In this document: one piece after another, positions 1 to 10,156 of the stretch
How the letters are laid out: each line of letters starts with the position of its first letter
How positions within the stretch are numbered: position 1 is the first letter of the stretch
NCBI RefSeq assembly: GCF_040518285.1
Contig: NZ_CP155449.1
Span: 2,542,001-2,606,000 of the forward strand
Source: Knoellia sp. S7-12
GTDB lineage: Bacteria > Actinomycetota > Actinomycetes > Actinomycetales > Dermatophilaceae
DNA length: 64,000 nt
Direction of reading: 5' to 3'
The notes under the pieces: generated by a model
The model's database searches: none
Told to the model about the DNA's origin: nothing
What the model saw: the letters and a program-made list of their open reading frames with translations, nothing else
Program-made: the position numbers and the translations under genes

Positions 1-1117
1 CAGGCTGACGCTGCGGGTCACCCTGCTGGACCGGACGCTGCGCGGGCTGACCCTGCTGACCCTGCTGACCAGCCGGGGATGACTGACCCTGGTGCTGGGC
101 GGCTGCCTGCTGGGTCTTGCTCGGCCCCTGGATGCTGCCGATGTGGCGCTCGTCGGGCCGCTTGGCCGGCGTGCCGCCATCGAAGCCAGCCGCGATGACG
201 GTGACCCGCACCTCGTCGCCGAGAGCGTCGTCGATGACCGCACCGAAGATGATGTTGGCCTCGGGGTGGGCTGCCTCCTGGACAAGGCGAGCGGCTTCGT
301 TGATCTCGAACAGGCCGAGGTCGCTGCCACCCTGGATCGAGAGCAGCACGCCGTGAGCGCCATCGATGCTCGCTTCGAGCAACGGGCTCGAGATGGCGAG
401 CTCGGCAGCCTGGACCGCGCGGTCCTCGCCGCGGGCCGAGCCGATGCCCATGAGGGCAGAACCGGCACCCTGCATGACCGACTTGACGTCGGCGAAGTCG
501 AGGTTGATCAGACCCGGGGTCGTGATGAGATCGGTGATGCCCTGGACGCCCGAGAGGAGCACCTGGTCAGCGCTGCGGAAAGCGTCGAGCATCGACACAG
601 CGCGATCGCTGATGGAGAGCAGGCGGTCATTGGGGATGACGATGAGGGTGTCGACCTCTTCGCGCAGTTGAGCGATGCCGGTCTCGGCCTGGTTGGCGCG
701 GCGGCGCCCCTCGAACGTGAACGGGCGGGTCACCACACCGATCGTCAGAGCGCCGAGGCCCCTGGCGATCCGGGCGACGACAGGCGCGCCACCGGTGCCG
801 GTGCCACCGCCTTCACCGGCAGTCACGAAGACCATGTCGGCCCCCTTGAGGACCTCTTCGATCTCTTCGGCGTGATCCTCGGCGGCCCTCTTGCCCACCT
901 CGGGGTCAGCGCCGGCACCGAGGCCACGGGTGAGCTCGCGACCGACGTCGAGCTTGACGTCGGCGTCGCTCATGAGGAGCGCCTGGGCGTCGGTGTTGAT
1001 CGCGATGAACTCGACGCCCTTGAGGCCGACCTCGATCATCCGGTTGATGGCGTTGACACCACCTCCACCGATGCCGACGACCTTGATGACGGCCAAGTAG
1101 TTCTGGGGTGTTGCCAC
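1..1117 (-). CDS. ftsZ: Cell division protein FtsZ (3' end cut by window edge)
   Basis: FtsZ is the tubulin-like GTPase that polymerises into the Z-ring at the inner membrane. The protein begins (GTG)[19 protein letters not shown], and the tubulin signature [10 protein letters not shown] lies near residue 105, followed by the T7-loop region around [11 protein letters not shown]. The GTG at 1115-1117 is preceded on the minus strand by AGGAGAGG, about 8 bases upstream. About 372 codons are present. The frame enters a Gln/Pro/Gly-rich linker ([11 protein letters not shown]) and is still open at base 1, so the conserved C-terminal peptide lies outside the window. It is the last dcw gene seen and is separated from ftsQ by 427 bp, which suggests its own promoter. 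The identification is certain; only the end is missing. Confidence 0.97.
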   Translation of the reverse strand, partial: MATPQNYLAVIKVVGIGGGGVNAINRMIEVGLKGVEFIAINTDAQALLMSDADVKLDVGRELTRGLGAGADPEVGKRAAEDHAEEIEEVLKGADMVFVTAGEGGGTGTGGAPVVARIARGLGALTIGVVTRPFTFEGRRRANQAETGIAQLREEVDTLIVIPNDRLLSISDRAVSMLDAFRSADQVLLSGVQGITDLITTPGLINLDFADVKSVMQGAGSALMGIGSARGEDRAVQAAELAISSPLLEASIDGAHGVLLSIQGGSDLGLFEINEAARLVQEAAHPEANIIFGAVIDDALGDEVRVTVIAAGFDGGTPAKRPDERHIGSIQGPSKTQQAAAQHQGQSSPAGQQGQQGQPAQRPVQQGDPQRQP

Positions 1118-1544
1118 GGTGGGGGCCTCTCCTGAGATTGCTGAGTGCTCGAACTGGTGCTTCGACGTGCGATCTGATGCGCGAATCGTGTGTGACTCCG
1201 GAGAGAGAGTCTCGACCTCAAGTCAAGGGTCACAGTTTGATCACGAACCGTTGACCTGACGCTAGGCGTCGGCGCGGCGTCATGCAACGAGCGGATGGGC
1301 GTGTCGTGGCCCAGTCCGATGATTCTTCCTCACCCGTGCCACATCCGTCACATTGGCCCCGTCTCCCCCATGGCTGAGCCCACGTGCGCTTCACCATGCT
1401 TGTGCGCATCTGAGGGTTTGGCCAAGGCCCGCGCAGACGTCGTGGACGCCGGTGCACCGCGCAAAGAGTGCGTGAGCCTTCTGATGGAGCAGTCGGCCGG
1501 TCGATCAGTCGCTCGGCCCGATGGTCAGACGTTCGACCGGTTGG
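1118..1544 (-). promoter_or_regulatory. ftsQ-ftsZ intergenic region, probable ftsZ promoter region
   Basis: This 427-bp stretch lies between ftsQ and ftsZ in an otherwise gapless cluster. No convincing reading frame was seen on either strand. On the minus strand about 100 bases before ftsZ there is an imperfect inverted repeat, CTTGAC-N5-GTCGAG (1211-1227), whose first arm sits in a -35-like TTGACT. No good -10 hexamer was found at the right distance. Just after the ftsQ stop are degenerate direct repeats around CAGTCGCT. A separate ftsZ promoter here fits what is known of actinobacterial ftsZ regulation but is inferred. Confidence 0.4.
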
Positions 1545-2321
1545 TCAGTCGCTGGAGGGCGATGGGGACGGGCCACCACGCGTGACGGGGGTGTCGGGTG
1601 CGCTGACGTCGATGACCGCGGGCTTGGTGGGCAGGAGCGCCCGCAGGATCTCCAGCTTGCGGTCAGCTGCATCGGCGCCGCCCCAGACCACCTGCACTCC
1701 ACCCAGGGTGAACGAGACGAGGTTGGCAGTGCTCACCGCGATGGCACTCACCTGGTCGGCCAGGTCGACGGGCAGGGTGCGGATCATGGACAGAGCCGCC
1801 TCGAGCGCCTCCTTGGTCGTTCCCTTGGTGGAGGCCGCGGTGACGACCGGGACCCCGGCGGGCGCAGTGGTCACGGTGCCGTAAGACACGCCTGTCGCAT
1901 CCACAACCTCAAGTTGACCCTCAGGGTTCTTGAGCACGAGTGCGGGCTGGCGTGGGACTACTCGCACGCGCAAGGTGCTGGGCCAGCCGCGCTCGGCGGA
2001 GACCTCGGCAATGCTGCGACGAGAGCGAACCCGCTCCTCCACCTCTGCCAGATCGACCCTCGCGAGCGGCGTGCCCTTGGCGACGTCGACGAGCCCGGCA
2101 ACTGCTGTCCTGTCCGCCCCCGTCACTCCCGACACCTGGACTGAGCGCACGGCAAGCAGCGGGCTCCAGAAAGCGAGCCACACGAGGGCCAGGGCCACCC
2201 CCGCGGCGACGACGATCCACAGCACCCGTCGCCAAGGTCGGCGGCGCCGTTCGAGCGCCCTCTCACGAAAGCGAGAGTCGGCCGACGCGAGACCGCGCGA
2301 GGAGACACCCACGCCGCTCAC
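1545..2321 (-). CDS. ftsQ: Cell division protein FtsQ
   Basis: FtsQ/DivIB is a bitopic divisome protein that links FtsL/FtsB-type proteins and the septal synthase. The 258-residue protein has a basic cytoplasmic N-terminus (RERALERRRRPWRR), one membrane segment at about residues 33-52 (VLWIVVAAGVALALVWLAF), a POTRA domain (VRSVQVSGVTGADRTAV...) and a DivIB-type domain. The GTG start overlaps the murC stop by four bases (GTGA). The C-terminus is a short Pro/Ser tail. Position between murC and ftsZ is the standard actinobacterial order, so the assignment is firm although the family diverges strongly in sequence. Confidence 0.93.
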   Translation of the reverse strand: MSGVGVSSRGLASADSRFRERALERRRRPWRRVLWIVVAAGVALALVWLAFWSPLLAVRSVQVSGVTGADRTAVAGLVDVAKGTPLARVDLAEVEERVRSRRSIAEVSAERGWPSTLRVRVVPRQPALVLKNPEGQLEVVDATGVSYGTVTTAPAGVPVVTAASTKGTTKEALEAALSMIRTLPVDLADQVSAIAVSTANLVSFTLGGVQVVWGGADAADRKLEILRALLPTKPAVIDVSAPDTPVTRGGPSPSPSSD

Positions 2322-3769
2322 CGCTCCTCGAGAGCGCGAAGAACGTGTCCGGCGAGCTCGGTGACGTCACCGGCGCCGACGGTGAGCACGAGGTCCTTGG
2401 CCGAGGCGGATGCCACCAGGGCGATGGCCACGTCGTCAAAGGTCCCGCCCACAACGACTGACCGCTCGCCCGGCAGGTCACGCAGAGGCGCGGCGATGAG
2501 CTCACTGGTGATGCCATCCATCGGCTGCTCGCGCGCGCCATAGACATCAAGGAGGACGACGGTGTCAGCCGGAGCCAGACCGGCCGCAAAGCCCTGCGCG
2601 AAATCGCGGGTGCGCGAGAAGAGATGGGGTTGGAACGCGACGTGGAGCCGACCACCACGGCGGGCAGCGATCTCGGCGGCGGTGCGGACGACCGCGGCGA
2701 CCTTGCCGGGGTTGTGGGCGTAGTCGTCGACGACCGTGACACCAGCGACCTCCCCCCGGACCTCGAACCGACGCCTGGCGCCATCGAAGCCTGCGAGGCC
2801 CTCGAGGATGAGCTGACCGTCGGCGCCGAAGCCCTCGGTCGCCGCCAGGTAGGCCGCGGCGGCGTTGAGGGCGTTGTGCGCGCCCGGGGTCGCGAGCCGC
2901 ATCGTCGCGCTGGCGCCGTCGCGAAGCTGCAGCGTCGTCGTTGTCGCGATGCCCTCGTCGTCGGCGCGGTGATCGGTCAGCGTGAGGTCCGCAGACGCGT
3001 CGAAGCCATAGGTGAGGACGCGTGTCCCCGCAGCTGCGGCCCGGGCTGCAAGTCGCGCCGATCCGGCGTCGTCCGCGCAGGCGACCAGGAGTCCGCCGCC
3101 CTGGATTGACTCGGCGAACGTGGCGTAGGCCTTCTCGACGTTGTCGAAGGTTCCATAGAAGTCGAGGTGGTCGGGCTGGACGTTGGTGACGATCGCGACC
3201 TCGGGCCCATAGACGAGGAACGAACCGTCGCTCTCGTCCGCCTCGACGACGAAGATCTCGCCGCCGGTCCACGCCGCGTTGGTGCCCTGGCCGGTGAGCT
3301 CCCCGCCGGAGGCGAACGACGGGTCGAGGCCAGCCGCCTGCAGCGCGACGGTGAGCATCGACGTGGTCGTCGTCTTGCCGTTGGCGCCGGCAACCGCAAC
3401 CCGACGGGAGTCGTGCATCGTCGCCGCGAGCCCCTGGGACCGGTGCAGGACAAGCGAACCGGCCGCCCGAGCTGCTGCCAGCTCAACGTTGGACTCGGGG
3501 ATGGCCGAGGAGATGACGATGGTGTCGGCATCAGTGACGTGAGCCGCGTCGTGCCCGACGACGACCTGGGCACCCTGCTGACGCAAAGAGGAGAGGACCG
3601 GGCTGTCCTTGGCGTCGGAGCCGCTCACCGCGACTCCGCGGGCGAGCATGACGCGGGCAACCGCGGACATGCCGGACCCGCCGATCGCGATGAAGTGGAC
3701 GCGGCCCAGGGTGTCGAGCCCGGGGACGGCCTGCGTGAAGTCGAACCGGGGGGTGCCTGCCTGCACCAT
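2318..3769 (-). CDS. murC: UDP-N-acetylmuramate--L-alanine ligase MurC
   Basis: MurC is the cytoplasmic ATP-dependent ligase that adds L-Ala to UDP-MurNAc, the first step of stem-peptide synthesis. The 483-residue protein has the N-terminal Rossmann motif HFIAIGGSGMSAVA, the Mur ligase ATP loop ANGKTTTTSML near residue 130, the central EADESDGSF stretch and the DDYAHNPGKV motif of the C-terminal domain. Length is typical. The ATG at 3767-3769 shares one base with the murG stop (TGATG), so translation is probably coupled. Confidence 0.96.
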   Translation of the reverse strand: MVQAGTPRFDFTQAVPGLDTLGRVHFIAIGGSGMSAVARVMLARGVAVSGSDAKDSPVLSSLRQQGAQVVVGHDAAHVTDADTIVISSAIPESNVELAAARAAGSLVLHRSQGLAATMHDSRRVAVAGANGKTTTTSMLTVALQAAGLDPSFASGGELTGQGTNAAWTGGEIFVVEADESDGSFLVYGPEVAIVTNVQPDHLDFYGTFDNVEKAYATFAESIQGGGLLVACADDAGSARLAARAAAAGTRVLTYGFDASADLTLTDHRADDEGIATTTTLQLRDGASATMRLATPGAHNALNAAAAYLAATEGFGADGQLILEGLAGFDGARRRFEVRGEVAGVTVVDDYAHNPGKVAAVVRTAAEIAARRGGRLHVAFQPHLFSRTRDFAQGFAAGLAPADTVVLLDVYGAREQPMDGITSELIAAPLRDLPGERSVVVGGTFDDVAIALVASASAKDLVLTVGAGDVTELAGHVLRALEER

Positions 3770-4881
3770 CAGCCGTTCCGACCTGCAGCCGCATCGATGA
3801 CAAGGTCGGCGAGCAGCTCGTCACCGTCGCGCTCCCCCACCGACGCCGCTGCGACCGCCATCTCGGCAAGGGCGGACGCATCGCGCAGGAGCGGGACGAG
3901 GGTGGCTTCGACCCAGGTCGTGGTGAGGTCGGCGTCCTCGACGACGAGGCCGCCACCGGCGGCCACAACGGCGCGCGCGTTGAGGCTCTGCTCGCCGTTG
4001 CCGATGGGCAAGGGCACGTATGCCGCCGGGAGACCGACCGCGGTCAGCTCACACACCGTGTTGGCACCGGAACGGGCGACGACGATGTCGGCTGCCGCAT
4101 AGGCCAGCTCCATGCGGTCGGCAAAGGGCACGACCACGTAGGGCGCGCCGGCTCCACCGGGCGGGACAGCGAACTCCTTGCCGAGGCCGGTGACGTGCAG
4201 CACCTGGACACCCGCCGAACCGAGCGATGTCGCCGCGCCCCGGAAGGCTTCGTTGATGCGCTGCGCACCCAGCGAGCCACCCGTGACGAGCACGGTCGGC
4301 CACTGCGGGTCGAGACCGAAGTGAGCCAGGGCCTCGTCGCGGCGCGCCTTGCGGTCAAGAAGGGCGATCTCGCGCCGCAGCGGCATACCCGTCACGGTTG
4401 CGCCGCGCAGCGGTGTGTCCGGGAAGGTGACCGCGACATGCTTAGCAAACCGGGAACCGAGTTTGTTGGCGAGGCCCGGACGAGCATTCTGCTCGTGGAC
4501 GACGACGGGTATGCCGCGTCGCCGGGCTGCGAGGTAGGCGGGCGTCGAGACGTAGCCGCCGAAACCGACCACCACCCGGGCGTCGGTCTCGCGGATCACG
4601 GTGTCAGCGGCCTCGACGGCGCGTCGGAGCGAGCCCGGCAGACGAAGCAGACCAACCGAGGGCCTGCGCGGCATCGGGACCTTGGGGACGACCTCGAGGT
4701 CGTAGCCGCGGGCCGGCACGAGTCGAGCCTCGAGGCCTTCGGCCGTGCCGAGGGCCGTGATCCGGACTTCGGGCTCGCGTCGGCGCAGACAGTCGGCCAG
4801 AGCGAGGAGAGGAGAGACGTGTCCGGCTGTGCCGCCACCTGCGAGGACGACCGAACGAAGGTTCACGGAGTCATCGGTCAT
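3769..4881 (-). CDS. murG: UDP-GlcNAc transferase MurG (lipid II synthesis)
   Basis: MurG transfers GlcNAc to lipid I to make lipid II on the inner face of the membrane (GT28 family). Seen: the N-terminal VVLAGGGTAGHVSPLLALAD glycine loop, the VVGFGGYVSTP segment, the TGGSLGAQRINE loop of the C-terminal domain, and the UDP-GlcNAc binding region SGANTVCELTAVGLPAAYVP. The start is the ATG at 4879-4881 (MTDDSVNLRS), which overlaps the ftsW stop as ATGA; the frame is open further upstream but that part is the antisense of ftsW. Two GTATGCCG-type octamers fall in this gene, one of which fixes an ATA Ile codon (4509-4516). Confidence 0.95.
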   Translation of the reverse strand: MTDDSVNLRSVVLAGGGTAGHVSPLLALADCLRRREPEVRITALGTAEGLEARLVPARGYDLEVVPKVPMPRRPSVGLLRLPGSLRRAVEAADTVIRETDARVVVGFGGYVSTPAYLAARRRGIPVVVHEQNARPGLANKLGSRFAKHVAVTFPDTPLRGATVTGMPLRREIALLDRKARRDEALAHFGLDPQWPTVLVTGGSLGAQRINEAFRGAATSLGSAGVQVLHVTGLGKEFAVPPGGAGAPYVVVPFADRMELAYAAADIVVARSGANTVCELTAVGLPAAYVPLPIGNGEQSLNARAVVAAGGGLVVEDADLTTTWVEATLVPLLRDASALAEMAVAAASVGERDGDELLADLVIDAAAGRNG

Positions 4882-6152
4882 GGGCGTGACCGCCGCTTCG
4901 GCAGGACCGCGAAGGAGCGCTTGATGAGCGACGGGCGCGCGGCAAGGGCCTTGGCACACCCGGGCTCGGCGCGGGCGAAGGAGAGCAGGATGCCCAGGGC
5001 GAGCATGGTTGTCACGAGAGAGGATCCACCTGAGGAGACGAACGGGAGCGGCACTCCGATGACGGGGAGCAACCCGATCACCGCGCCGACGTTGATCATC
5101 GCCTGGACGACGATCCAGCTCATGATGCCGGCGGTGGCGATGCGCACGAAGAAGTCGGAGCTGCGCATCACAAGGCGATAGCAGGCCAGGGCGAGGACCA
5201 CGAACAGGACGAGCACCATGATCGTCCCGGGCAGCCCGAGCTCCTCGCCGATGATGGCGAAGATGAAGTCATTGTGCGGCTCCGACAGCCACGCCCACTT
5301 CTCACGGGAGCCGCCCAGCCCGAGCCCGAACCACCCTCCGTCGGCGAGGGCGTAGCGGCCATGAATGGTCTGTCGTGCCGCACCGAACTGGTCCCTGTCC
5401 CTTCCGAGCCACACATCGAAGCGGCCCAGTCGGTTGGGACTGGTGACGACGAAGATGACTGCGATGACCGCGAATGACGCAGCCGACATGGCGAAGAATC
5501 GTCCGGGCACGCCGGCCGTGAACAGGACGCCGCCAACGATGGCCGCCATGATGAGCACGGTTCCGAGGTCGTGACCCAGGAGGACGAGGCCGAGGGACAG
5601 CATGCCGACAGGGAAGACATAGGGCACGAGCGCATGGCCGACGCGGCCGAGCTGCTTGCGCTTGGTGGACAGGATCAGGCCTCCGCTGAGGGCCAGCCCG
5701 ACCTTGAGCAACTCGGACGGTTGCATGGTCATGACGCCGAAATTGAGCCAGTTGCGGTTGCCCTTGACCCCGATGCCGAGCGGTGTGAACACCAGGGCCT
5801 GAAGGACCAGACCGACCAGGAGCACGGGCAGCGCCAACTTCTTCCACATCGACACAGACATGCGTGACGCGATGAGGAGCGCGACCATCCCCACGACAGC
5901 GAAGATCAACTGGCTGAAGAAGATGGAGTAGGCGGACCCGGAATCGGTCTCGCTGAGCGAGGTGACCGCCGACGCGGACAGCACCATGATGAGTCCGAAG
6001 CCGACGAGCACCGTCGTCACACCGACGAGCACGTAGTAGGTCGTCACGGGTCGGTCGAGGCGTTCGAGCCACTCGGGGATGAATCCGATGCTGCGGTCGC
6101 CCTTGGCGGAGCCCTTGGCAGGACTCTTGACGGAACCTGTGGTGCTGGTCAC
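4878..6152 (-). CDS. ftsW: Septal peptidoglycan polymerase FtsW (SEDS family)
   Basis: FtsW is the SEDS-family glycosyltransferase that works with FtsI at the septum. The 424-residue protein shows about ten hydrophobic segments, SEDS landmarks such as GVKGNRNWLNFG, MQPSELLKVGLAL, HDLGT and SEPHNDFIFAIIGEELG, and the terminal VPLPFVSSGGSSL. Start chosen: GTG at 6150-6152 (VTSTTGSVKSPAKG), four bases after the murD stop, with a GGGGGAG ribosome site inside the end of murD. The N-terminal 30 residues are polar and the C-terminus is basic (KRSFAVLPKRRSRP). Confidence 0.93.
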   Translation of the reverse strand: MTSTTGSVKSPAKGSAKGDRSIGFIPEWLERLDRPVTTYYVLVGVTTVLVGFGLIMVLSASAVTSLSETDSGSAYSIFFSQLIFAVVGMVALLIASRMSVSMWKKLALPVLLVGLVLQALVFTPLGIGVKGNRNWLNFGVMTMQPSELLKVGLALSGGLILSTKRKQLGRVGHALVPYVFPVGMLSLGLVLLGHDLGTVLIMAAIVGGVLFTAGVPGRFFAMSAASFAVIAVIFVVTSPNRLGRFDVWLGRDRDQFGAARQTIHGRYALADGGWFGLGLGGSREKWAWLSEPHNDFIFAIIGEELGLPGTIMVLVLFVVLALACYRLVMRSSDFFVRIATAGIMSWIVVQAMINVGAVIGLLPVIGVPLPFVSSGGSSLVTTMLALGILLSFARAEPGCAKALAARPSLIKRSFAVLPKRRSRP

Positions 6153-6156
6153 TGGC

Positions 6157-7647
6157 TCACTCCCCCGAAGCAACGCGGCGGAGCACCGCCTCGGCGAAGG
6201 CATCTCCGCGTGCGCCGTAGTTGACGAACATGTCCATGGACGCGGCCGCCGGGGCGAGCAGCACGACATCGCCCGGCTGAGCGAGCGAGGAAGCCTGCGA
6301 GACGACGCGATCCATGGTCCCAGTGTCCGTCTCGGCAACGTCGACGACGGGGACATCGGGGGCGTGTCGGGCAAGCGCCTCGGCCAGGGTTGCGCGGTCG
6401 CGACCGATGAGCACGACGCCACGCAGCGAAGGGGCTGCGGAGCGCACGAGGTCGTCGACGTCGGCCCCCTTGAGGAGACCTCCGGCGATCCAGACGACGT
6501 GCTCGTATGCCGTGAGCGAGGCTGCCGCTGCGTGGGGGTTCGTGGCCTTCGAGTCGTCGATGTAGCGCACCTCGTCGAGCGTTGCGACGTAGGCGATCCG
6601 ATGGGCCTCGGGTCGGAACGCACGCAGTCCCTCGCGCACGGCACCGGCCTCGACTCCATGGGCCCGGGCAAGCGCTGCGGCGGCCAGCGCGTTGGCGACC
6701 AAGTGGGGTGCGACGTCAGGCGCATCACCGCGCAGGTCCTCGATGGACGCGAGCTCGGCAGCGGCGTGGCGGCGCTGCTCGACGAATGCCCGGTCGGCGA
6801 GGACCTCGCCCACGATGCCGAGCATCGACGGTGCAGGGGTGCCGAGGGTGAAACCGACGGCGCGGCAACCTTCCTGGACGTCGGCCTCCTCGACGAGGCG
6901 TTCGGTCTGGGGGTCGTCGACGTTGTAGATGCAGGCGACTTGCGTGTTGTTGTAGACCTTGCCCTTGGCCGCGAGGTAGTCGTCGTAGCTGCCGTGCCAA
7001 TCGACGTGGTCGGGAGCCACGTTGAGGCAGACCGAAGCCTGTGGACGGATCGAGTCCGACCAGTGGAGCTGGAAGCTCGACAGTTCCACCGCGATGGCGT
7101 CGAACGGTTCCGGGTCCATGATCGCTTCAAGGATCGGTGTGCCGACGTTGCCGGCGCTGATGGCCCGCTTGCCCGCGGCGCGCAGGATCGACGTGAGCAT
7201 CTGGACCGTTGTCGTCTTGCCGTTGGTGCCAGTCACGGTGAGCCACGGGGCGGCACCCTCGAGGGGACGCATCCGCCAGGCGAGCTCGACCTCTCCCCAG
7301 ATCGCGACGCCGGCCTGCGCCGCTGCCGCGAGCAGCGGTTGCGTCGGCGCCCATCCCGGAGAGGTGACGACGAGATCGACCGGGTCGGACGGCATACCGG
7401 CCACGTGTTCGGGACCGAAGCGCAGCTCGGCGTCAAGGATCTCGAGGATGCGCGCGCGCTCGGCCATCTCCGGAGTGGAGTCGGACGACGAACCGTCGAC
7501 GACGACGACGTGAGCGCCCCTCTCCAGCAGCGCATCTGCTGCCGCGAAGCCACTCACACCCAGTCCGGCGACGAGGACGCGCAGCCCTGCCCAGTCGGCC
7601 TCGCGGTGGGTGAGCCGCTCGAGCCGATCGGTGGATCCCGCGGTCAT
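6157..7647 (-). CDS. murD: UDP-MurNAc-L-alanine--D-glutamate ligase MurD
   Basis: MurD adds D-Glu to UDP-MurNAc-L-Ala. The protein has about 496 residues: an N-terminal Rossmann region ([20 protein letters not shown]), the ATP loop [13 protein letters not shown], then [28 protein letters not shown] and the C-terminal [11 protein letters not shown] motif, all typical of MurD. The ATG at 7645-7647 ([12 protein letters not shown]) overlaps the mraY stop as ATGA. The frame is open upstream to 8961 but that part is antisense mraY and murF, so the internal ATG was taken. Confidence 0.95.
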   Translation of the reverse strand: MTAGSTDRLERLTHREADWAGLRVLVAGLGVSGFAAADALLERGAHVVVVDGSSSDSTPEMAERARILEILDAELRFGPEHVAGMPSDPVDLVVTSPGWAPTQPLLAAAAQAGVAIWGEVELAWRMRPLEGAAPWLTVTGTNGKTTTVQMLTSILRAAGKRAISAGNVGTPILEAIMDPEPFDAIAVELSSFQLHWSDSIRPQASVCLNVAPDHVDWHGSYDDYLAAKGKVYNNTQVACIYNVDDPQTERLVEEADVQEGCRAVGFTLGTPAPSMLGIVGEVLADRAFVEQRRHAAAELASIEDLRGDAPDVAPHLVANALAAAALARAHGVEAGAVREGLRAFRPEAHRIAYVATLDEVRYIDDSKATNPHAAAASLTAYEHVVWIAGGLLKGADVDDLVRSAAPSLRGVVLIGRDRATLAEALARHAPDVPVVDVAETDTGTMDRVVSQASSLAQPGDVVLLAPAAASMDMFVNYGARGDAFAEAVLRRVASGE

Positions 7648-8726
7648 GCCGCGCCTACAACCCATTCGGCATAGAAGATGCCGAGGCCGAGAGCCACGAA
7701 GAGGCCGGCGATGATCCAGAACCGGATCACGATGGTGACCTCTTGCCAGCCGAGAAGCTCGAAGTGGTGTTGCAGTGGTGCCATTCGAAACACGCGTTTG
7801 CCGGTCGACTTGAAGGACGCGACCTGGATGATGACCGACAGCGTGATGGTGACGAAGAGTCCCCCGAGAATGACGACGAGGAACTCGGTGCGCGTGACGA
7901 TGGCCAGACCGGCGAGCAATCCACCGAGCGCCAGGGAGCCGGTGTCGCCCATGAAGATCTTGGCCGGTGAGCCGTTCCACCAGAGGAACCCGAAACAGGC
8001 ACCCATCGCTGCGGCACTGACGATGGCGATGTCGAGCGGGTCGCGCACCTCGTAGCACTTGATGCCGGGGTTGGTCTGGCAGTTCTGGTTGAACTGCCAG
8101 ATCCCGATGAGGACGTAGGCCGCGAACGTCATCACCGAGGCGCCGGTGGCCAGTCCGTCGAGCCCGTCGGTGAGGTTCACGCCATTGCTCGTGCCCGCGA
8201 TGATGACGTTGGCGAACAGGATGAAGAGCAGGACTCCGACGATCGTGCCCGCAAAGGCCAGGTCGAAGTTGGTGTCGCGGACGAACGAGATCTTCGTCGA
8301 CGCAGGAGTGCGGCCGGAGTCGTTGGGGAACTGCAGCGCGAGGATCGCGAAGATCACCGCGACAGCCGTCTGGCCGGCGAGCTTCTGCTTCGATCGGAGC
8401 CCGAGACTGCGCTGCTTGCTGATCTTGATGTAGTCGTCGAGGAACCCCACGAGCCCGAGACCGGCCATGAGGAAGAGGACGAGGACGCCGCTCCAGCTCG
8501 GGGAGGTCCAGAACACGAGGTGCGCCATGGCGTAGGCCGCGAGGGTGGCCCCGACGATGACTGCTCCACCCATGGTCGGGGTGCCGCGCTTGGTGTGGTG
8601 CGAGGTCGGACCGTCGTCGCGGATGAACTGGCCGTAGCCCTGCTTCACGAGCCACTTGATGAACATGGGGGTGCCGAACAGCGCGACGATCAAACTGACC
8701 ACCGCAGCGACGAGCACGGCCTTCAC
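7644..8726 (-). CDS. mraY: Phospho-MurNAc-pentapeptide transferase MraY
   Basis: MraY is the polytopic membrane enzyme that joins UDP-MurNAc-pentapeptide to undecaprenyl phosphate to make lipid I. The 360-residue protein has about ten membrane segments and the family landmarks [25 protein letters not shown] (with the catalytic Asp pair), [18 protein letters not shown] and [12 protein letters not shown], and ends with the [13 protein letters not shown] region before the last helices. The GTG start overlaps the murF stop (GTGA). Length and gene order match other actinobacteria. Confidence 0.96.
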   Translation of the reverse strand: MKAVLVAAVVSLIVALFGTPMFIKWLVKQGYGQFIRDDGPTSHHTKRGTPTMGGAVIVGATLAAYAMAHLVFWTSPSWSGVLVLFLMAGLGLVGFLDDYIKISKQRSLGLRSKQKLAGQTAVAVIFAILALQFPNDSGRTPASTKISFVRDTNFDLAFAGTIVGVLLFILFANVIIAGTSNGVNLTDGLDGLATGASVMTFAAYVLIGIWQFNQNCQTNPGIKCYEVRDPLDIAIVSAAAMGACFGFLWWNGSPAKIFMGDTGSLALGGLLAGLAIVTRTEFLVVILGGLFVTITLSVIIQVASFKSTGKRVFRMAPLQHHFELLGWQEVTIVIRFWIIAGLFVALGLGIFYAEWVVGAA

Positions 8727-10156
8727 TGGGAATCCTCCTGGGTGGTGCGGTCTGGTGTCCGGTCAGGCCTGGTCTGGTCAACCGTGCTGAGTTTGTCTCC
8801 GAGCCACCGTAGACCCGCATCCCGGCTCGACTTGAACAACACGACGTCGGGTGGGGCGACTTCGGCACGGAGCAGCGCTTCGGCGGCATCGGCATCGGCG
8901 ACCCAGCGGATCCGGGTGCCGCCGACGGGTGTGATGTCGGCCATGGGGCGCGCGGTCTCACCGACGACGACGAGCTCGCCGACCCCTCGCCGTTGCGCCT
9001 CCGCGCCGACCTCGGCGTGGTCGCTGTCGGACTCGTCGCCGAGCTCGAGCATCGAGCCCAGGACGGCCCAGGTGCGTCGCCCCTCCCCCATCGACTCGAG
9101 CGCCGCGAGGGCGGCGCGCATCGAGTCGGGATTGGCGTTGTAGGCGTCGTTGACGATGGTCACGCCGTCGGGCCGATCGGTGACGTCCATGCGCCAGCGG
9201 CTGACGATGCCGGCTTCGGCGATCGATGTGGTCGCCGCCTCGAGGGGTATGCCGCACTCGAGAGCCACCGCGAGAACGGCCAGTGCGTTGCCGACGTGGT
9301 GTCGACCGACGAGCCGGAGCGCGATCGTTGTCTCGCCGTCAGGGGTGATGGCACGGAAGGTCGCCCGACCGTCGCTGCCGACGGTGATGTCCTCGGCGCG
9401 GATGCTTGCGTCGGCGGCCTCGCCGACGAGGACGACGCGTGCATCGGTGCGATCGCTCATGGCGCGCACGACCGGGTCATCGGCGTTGAGGATGGCCACA
9501 CCATCACTCGGTAGTGCCTCGACCAGTTCGGCCTTGGCCCGGGCAATGGCCTCACGAGAGCCGAACTCGCCGACGTGGGCCGTGCCGACGTTGAGCACGA
9601 CGCCGATCTGCGGGGGGGCGATCTTGGTGAGGTAGTCGATGTGGCCGACGCCTCGCGCCCCCATCTCGACGACGAGGAACCTGGTGGCTTCGGTGACGCG
9701 GGTGACGGTGAGCGGCACCCCGACCTCGGAGTTGTAGGAGCCGACCGGCGCGATCGTCGGTGCCGCAGCTCCGAGAACGCTGCCGAGGAGGTCCTTGGTG
9801 CTCGTCTTGCCCGAGGAGCCGGTGATGCCGATGACGGTGAGGTCGGTGGCGCGGTCGAGGACGGCTCGCGAGATGGCAACGAAGGCGGCCTGCACATCGT
9901 CGACGACGACACACGGAAGTTCCTCGACCGTGCGGCTCGTCAACGCCGCGACAGCTCCGTTGTCGCGGGCCGCGGCAACGAACCGGTGCCCGTCCATCGA
10001 CTCACCGATGCGAGCGACATAGAGGCTGCCGGGCTCGGCTTCACGTGAGTCGGTGACGACGGAGCCGGTGACGACGGGCAGCTCGCCCGAGGCCGGGGCG
10101 CCATGCACGGTGCCACCGGTCGCAGCAGCGATCTGCGCCAAGGACAGGGCGATCAC
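8723..10156 (-). CDS. murF: UDP-MurNAc-tripeptide--D-Ala-D-Ala ligase MurF
   Basis: MurF adds the D-Ala-D-Ala dipeptide to UDP-MurNAc-tripeptide. The 477-residue protein carries the N-terminal substrate domain ([13 protein letters not shown]), the ATP loop [14 protein letters not shown], then [25 protein letters not shown] and the C-terminal [15 protein letters not shown] motif. The C-terminus runs into a polar tail ([18 protein letters not shown]). The GTG start overlaps the murE stop as GTGA. An octamer copy at 9247-9254 makes the Ile of ECGIPLEA an ATA codon, rare in this DNA. Confidence 0.95.
   Translation of the reverse strand: MIALSLAQIAAATGGTVHGAPASGELPVVTGSVVTDSREAEPGSLYVARIGESMDGHRFVAAARDNGAVAALTSRTVEELPCVVVDDVQAAFVAISRAVLDRATDLTVIGITGSSGKTSTKDLLGSVLGAAAPTIAPVGSYNSEVGVPLTVTRVTEATRFLVVEMGARGVGHIDYLTKIAPPQIGVVLNVGTAHVGEFGSREAIARAKAELVEALPSDGVAILNADDPVVRAMSDRTDARVVLVGEAADASIRAEDITVGSDGRATFRAITPDGETTIALRLVGRHHVGNALAVLAVALECGIPLEAATTSIAEAGIVSRWRMDVTDRPDGVTIVNDAYNANPDSMRAALAALESMGEGRRTWAVLGSMLELGDESDSDHAEVGAEAQRRGVGELVVVGETARPMADITPVGGTRIRWVADADAAEALLRAEVAPPDVVLFKSSRDAGLRWLGDKLSTVDQTRPDRTPDRTTQEDSQ

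Noticed and set aside
92..1135. Long open frame (347 codons) on the plus strand over ftsZ
   Set aside because: It is antisense to the clearly conserved ftsZ frame; long antisense frames are normal at this G+C content and the product shows no family pattern.
1500..1560. Terminator directly after ftsQ
   Set aside because: The GATCG/GGTCAG repeats there do not form a stem longer than four or five pairs.
4878..7130. One 750-codon minus-strand frame suggesting a fusion with ftsW
   Set aside because: The first 326 codons are an off-frame reading of murD and rich in Arg/Ser/Pro; FtsW begins at the GTG at 6152.
6157..8961. A 934-codon minus-strand frame suggesting a fused mraY-murD
   Set aside because: The upstream part is out of frame with mraY and murF, which have their own conserved frames; murD begins at 7647.
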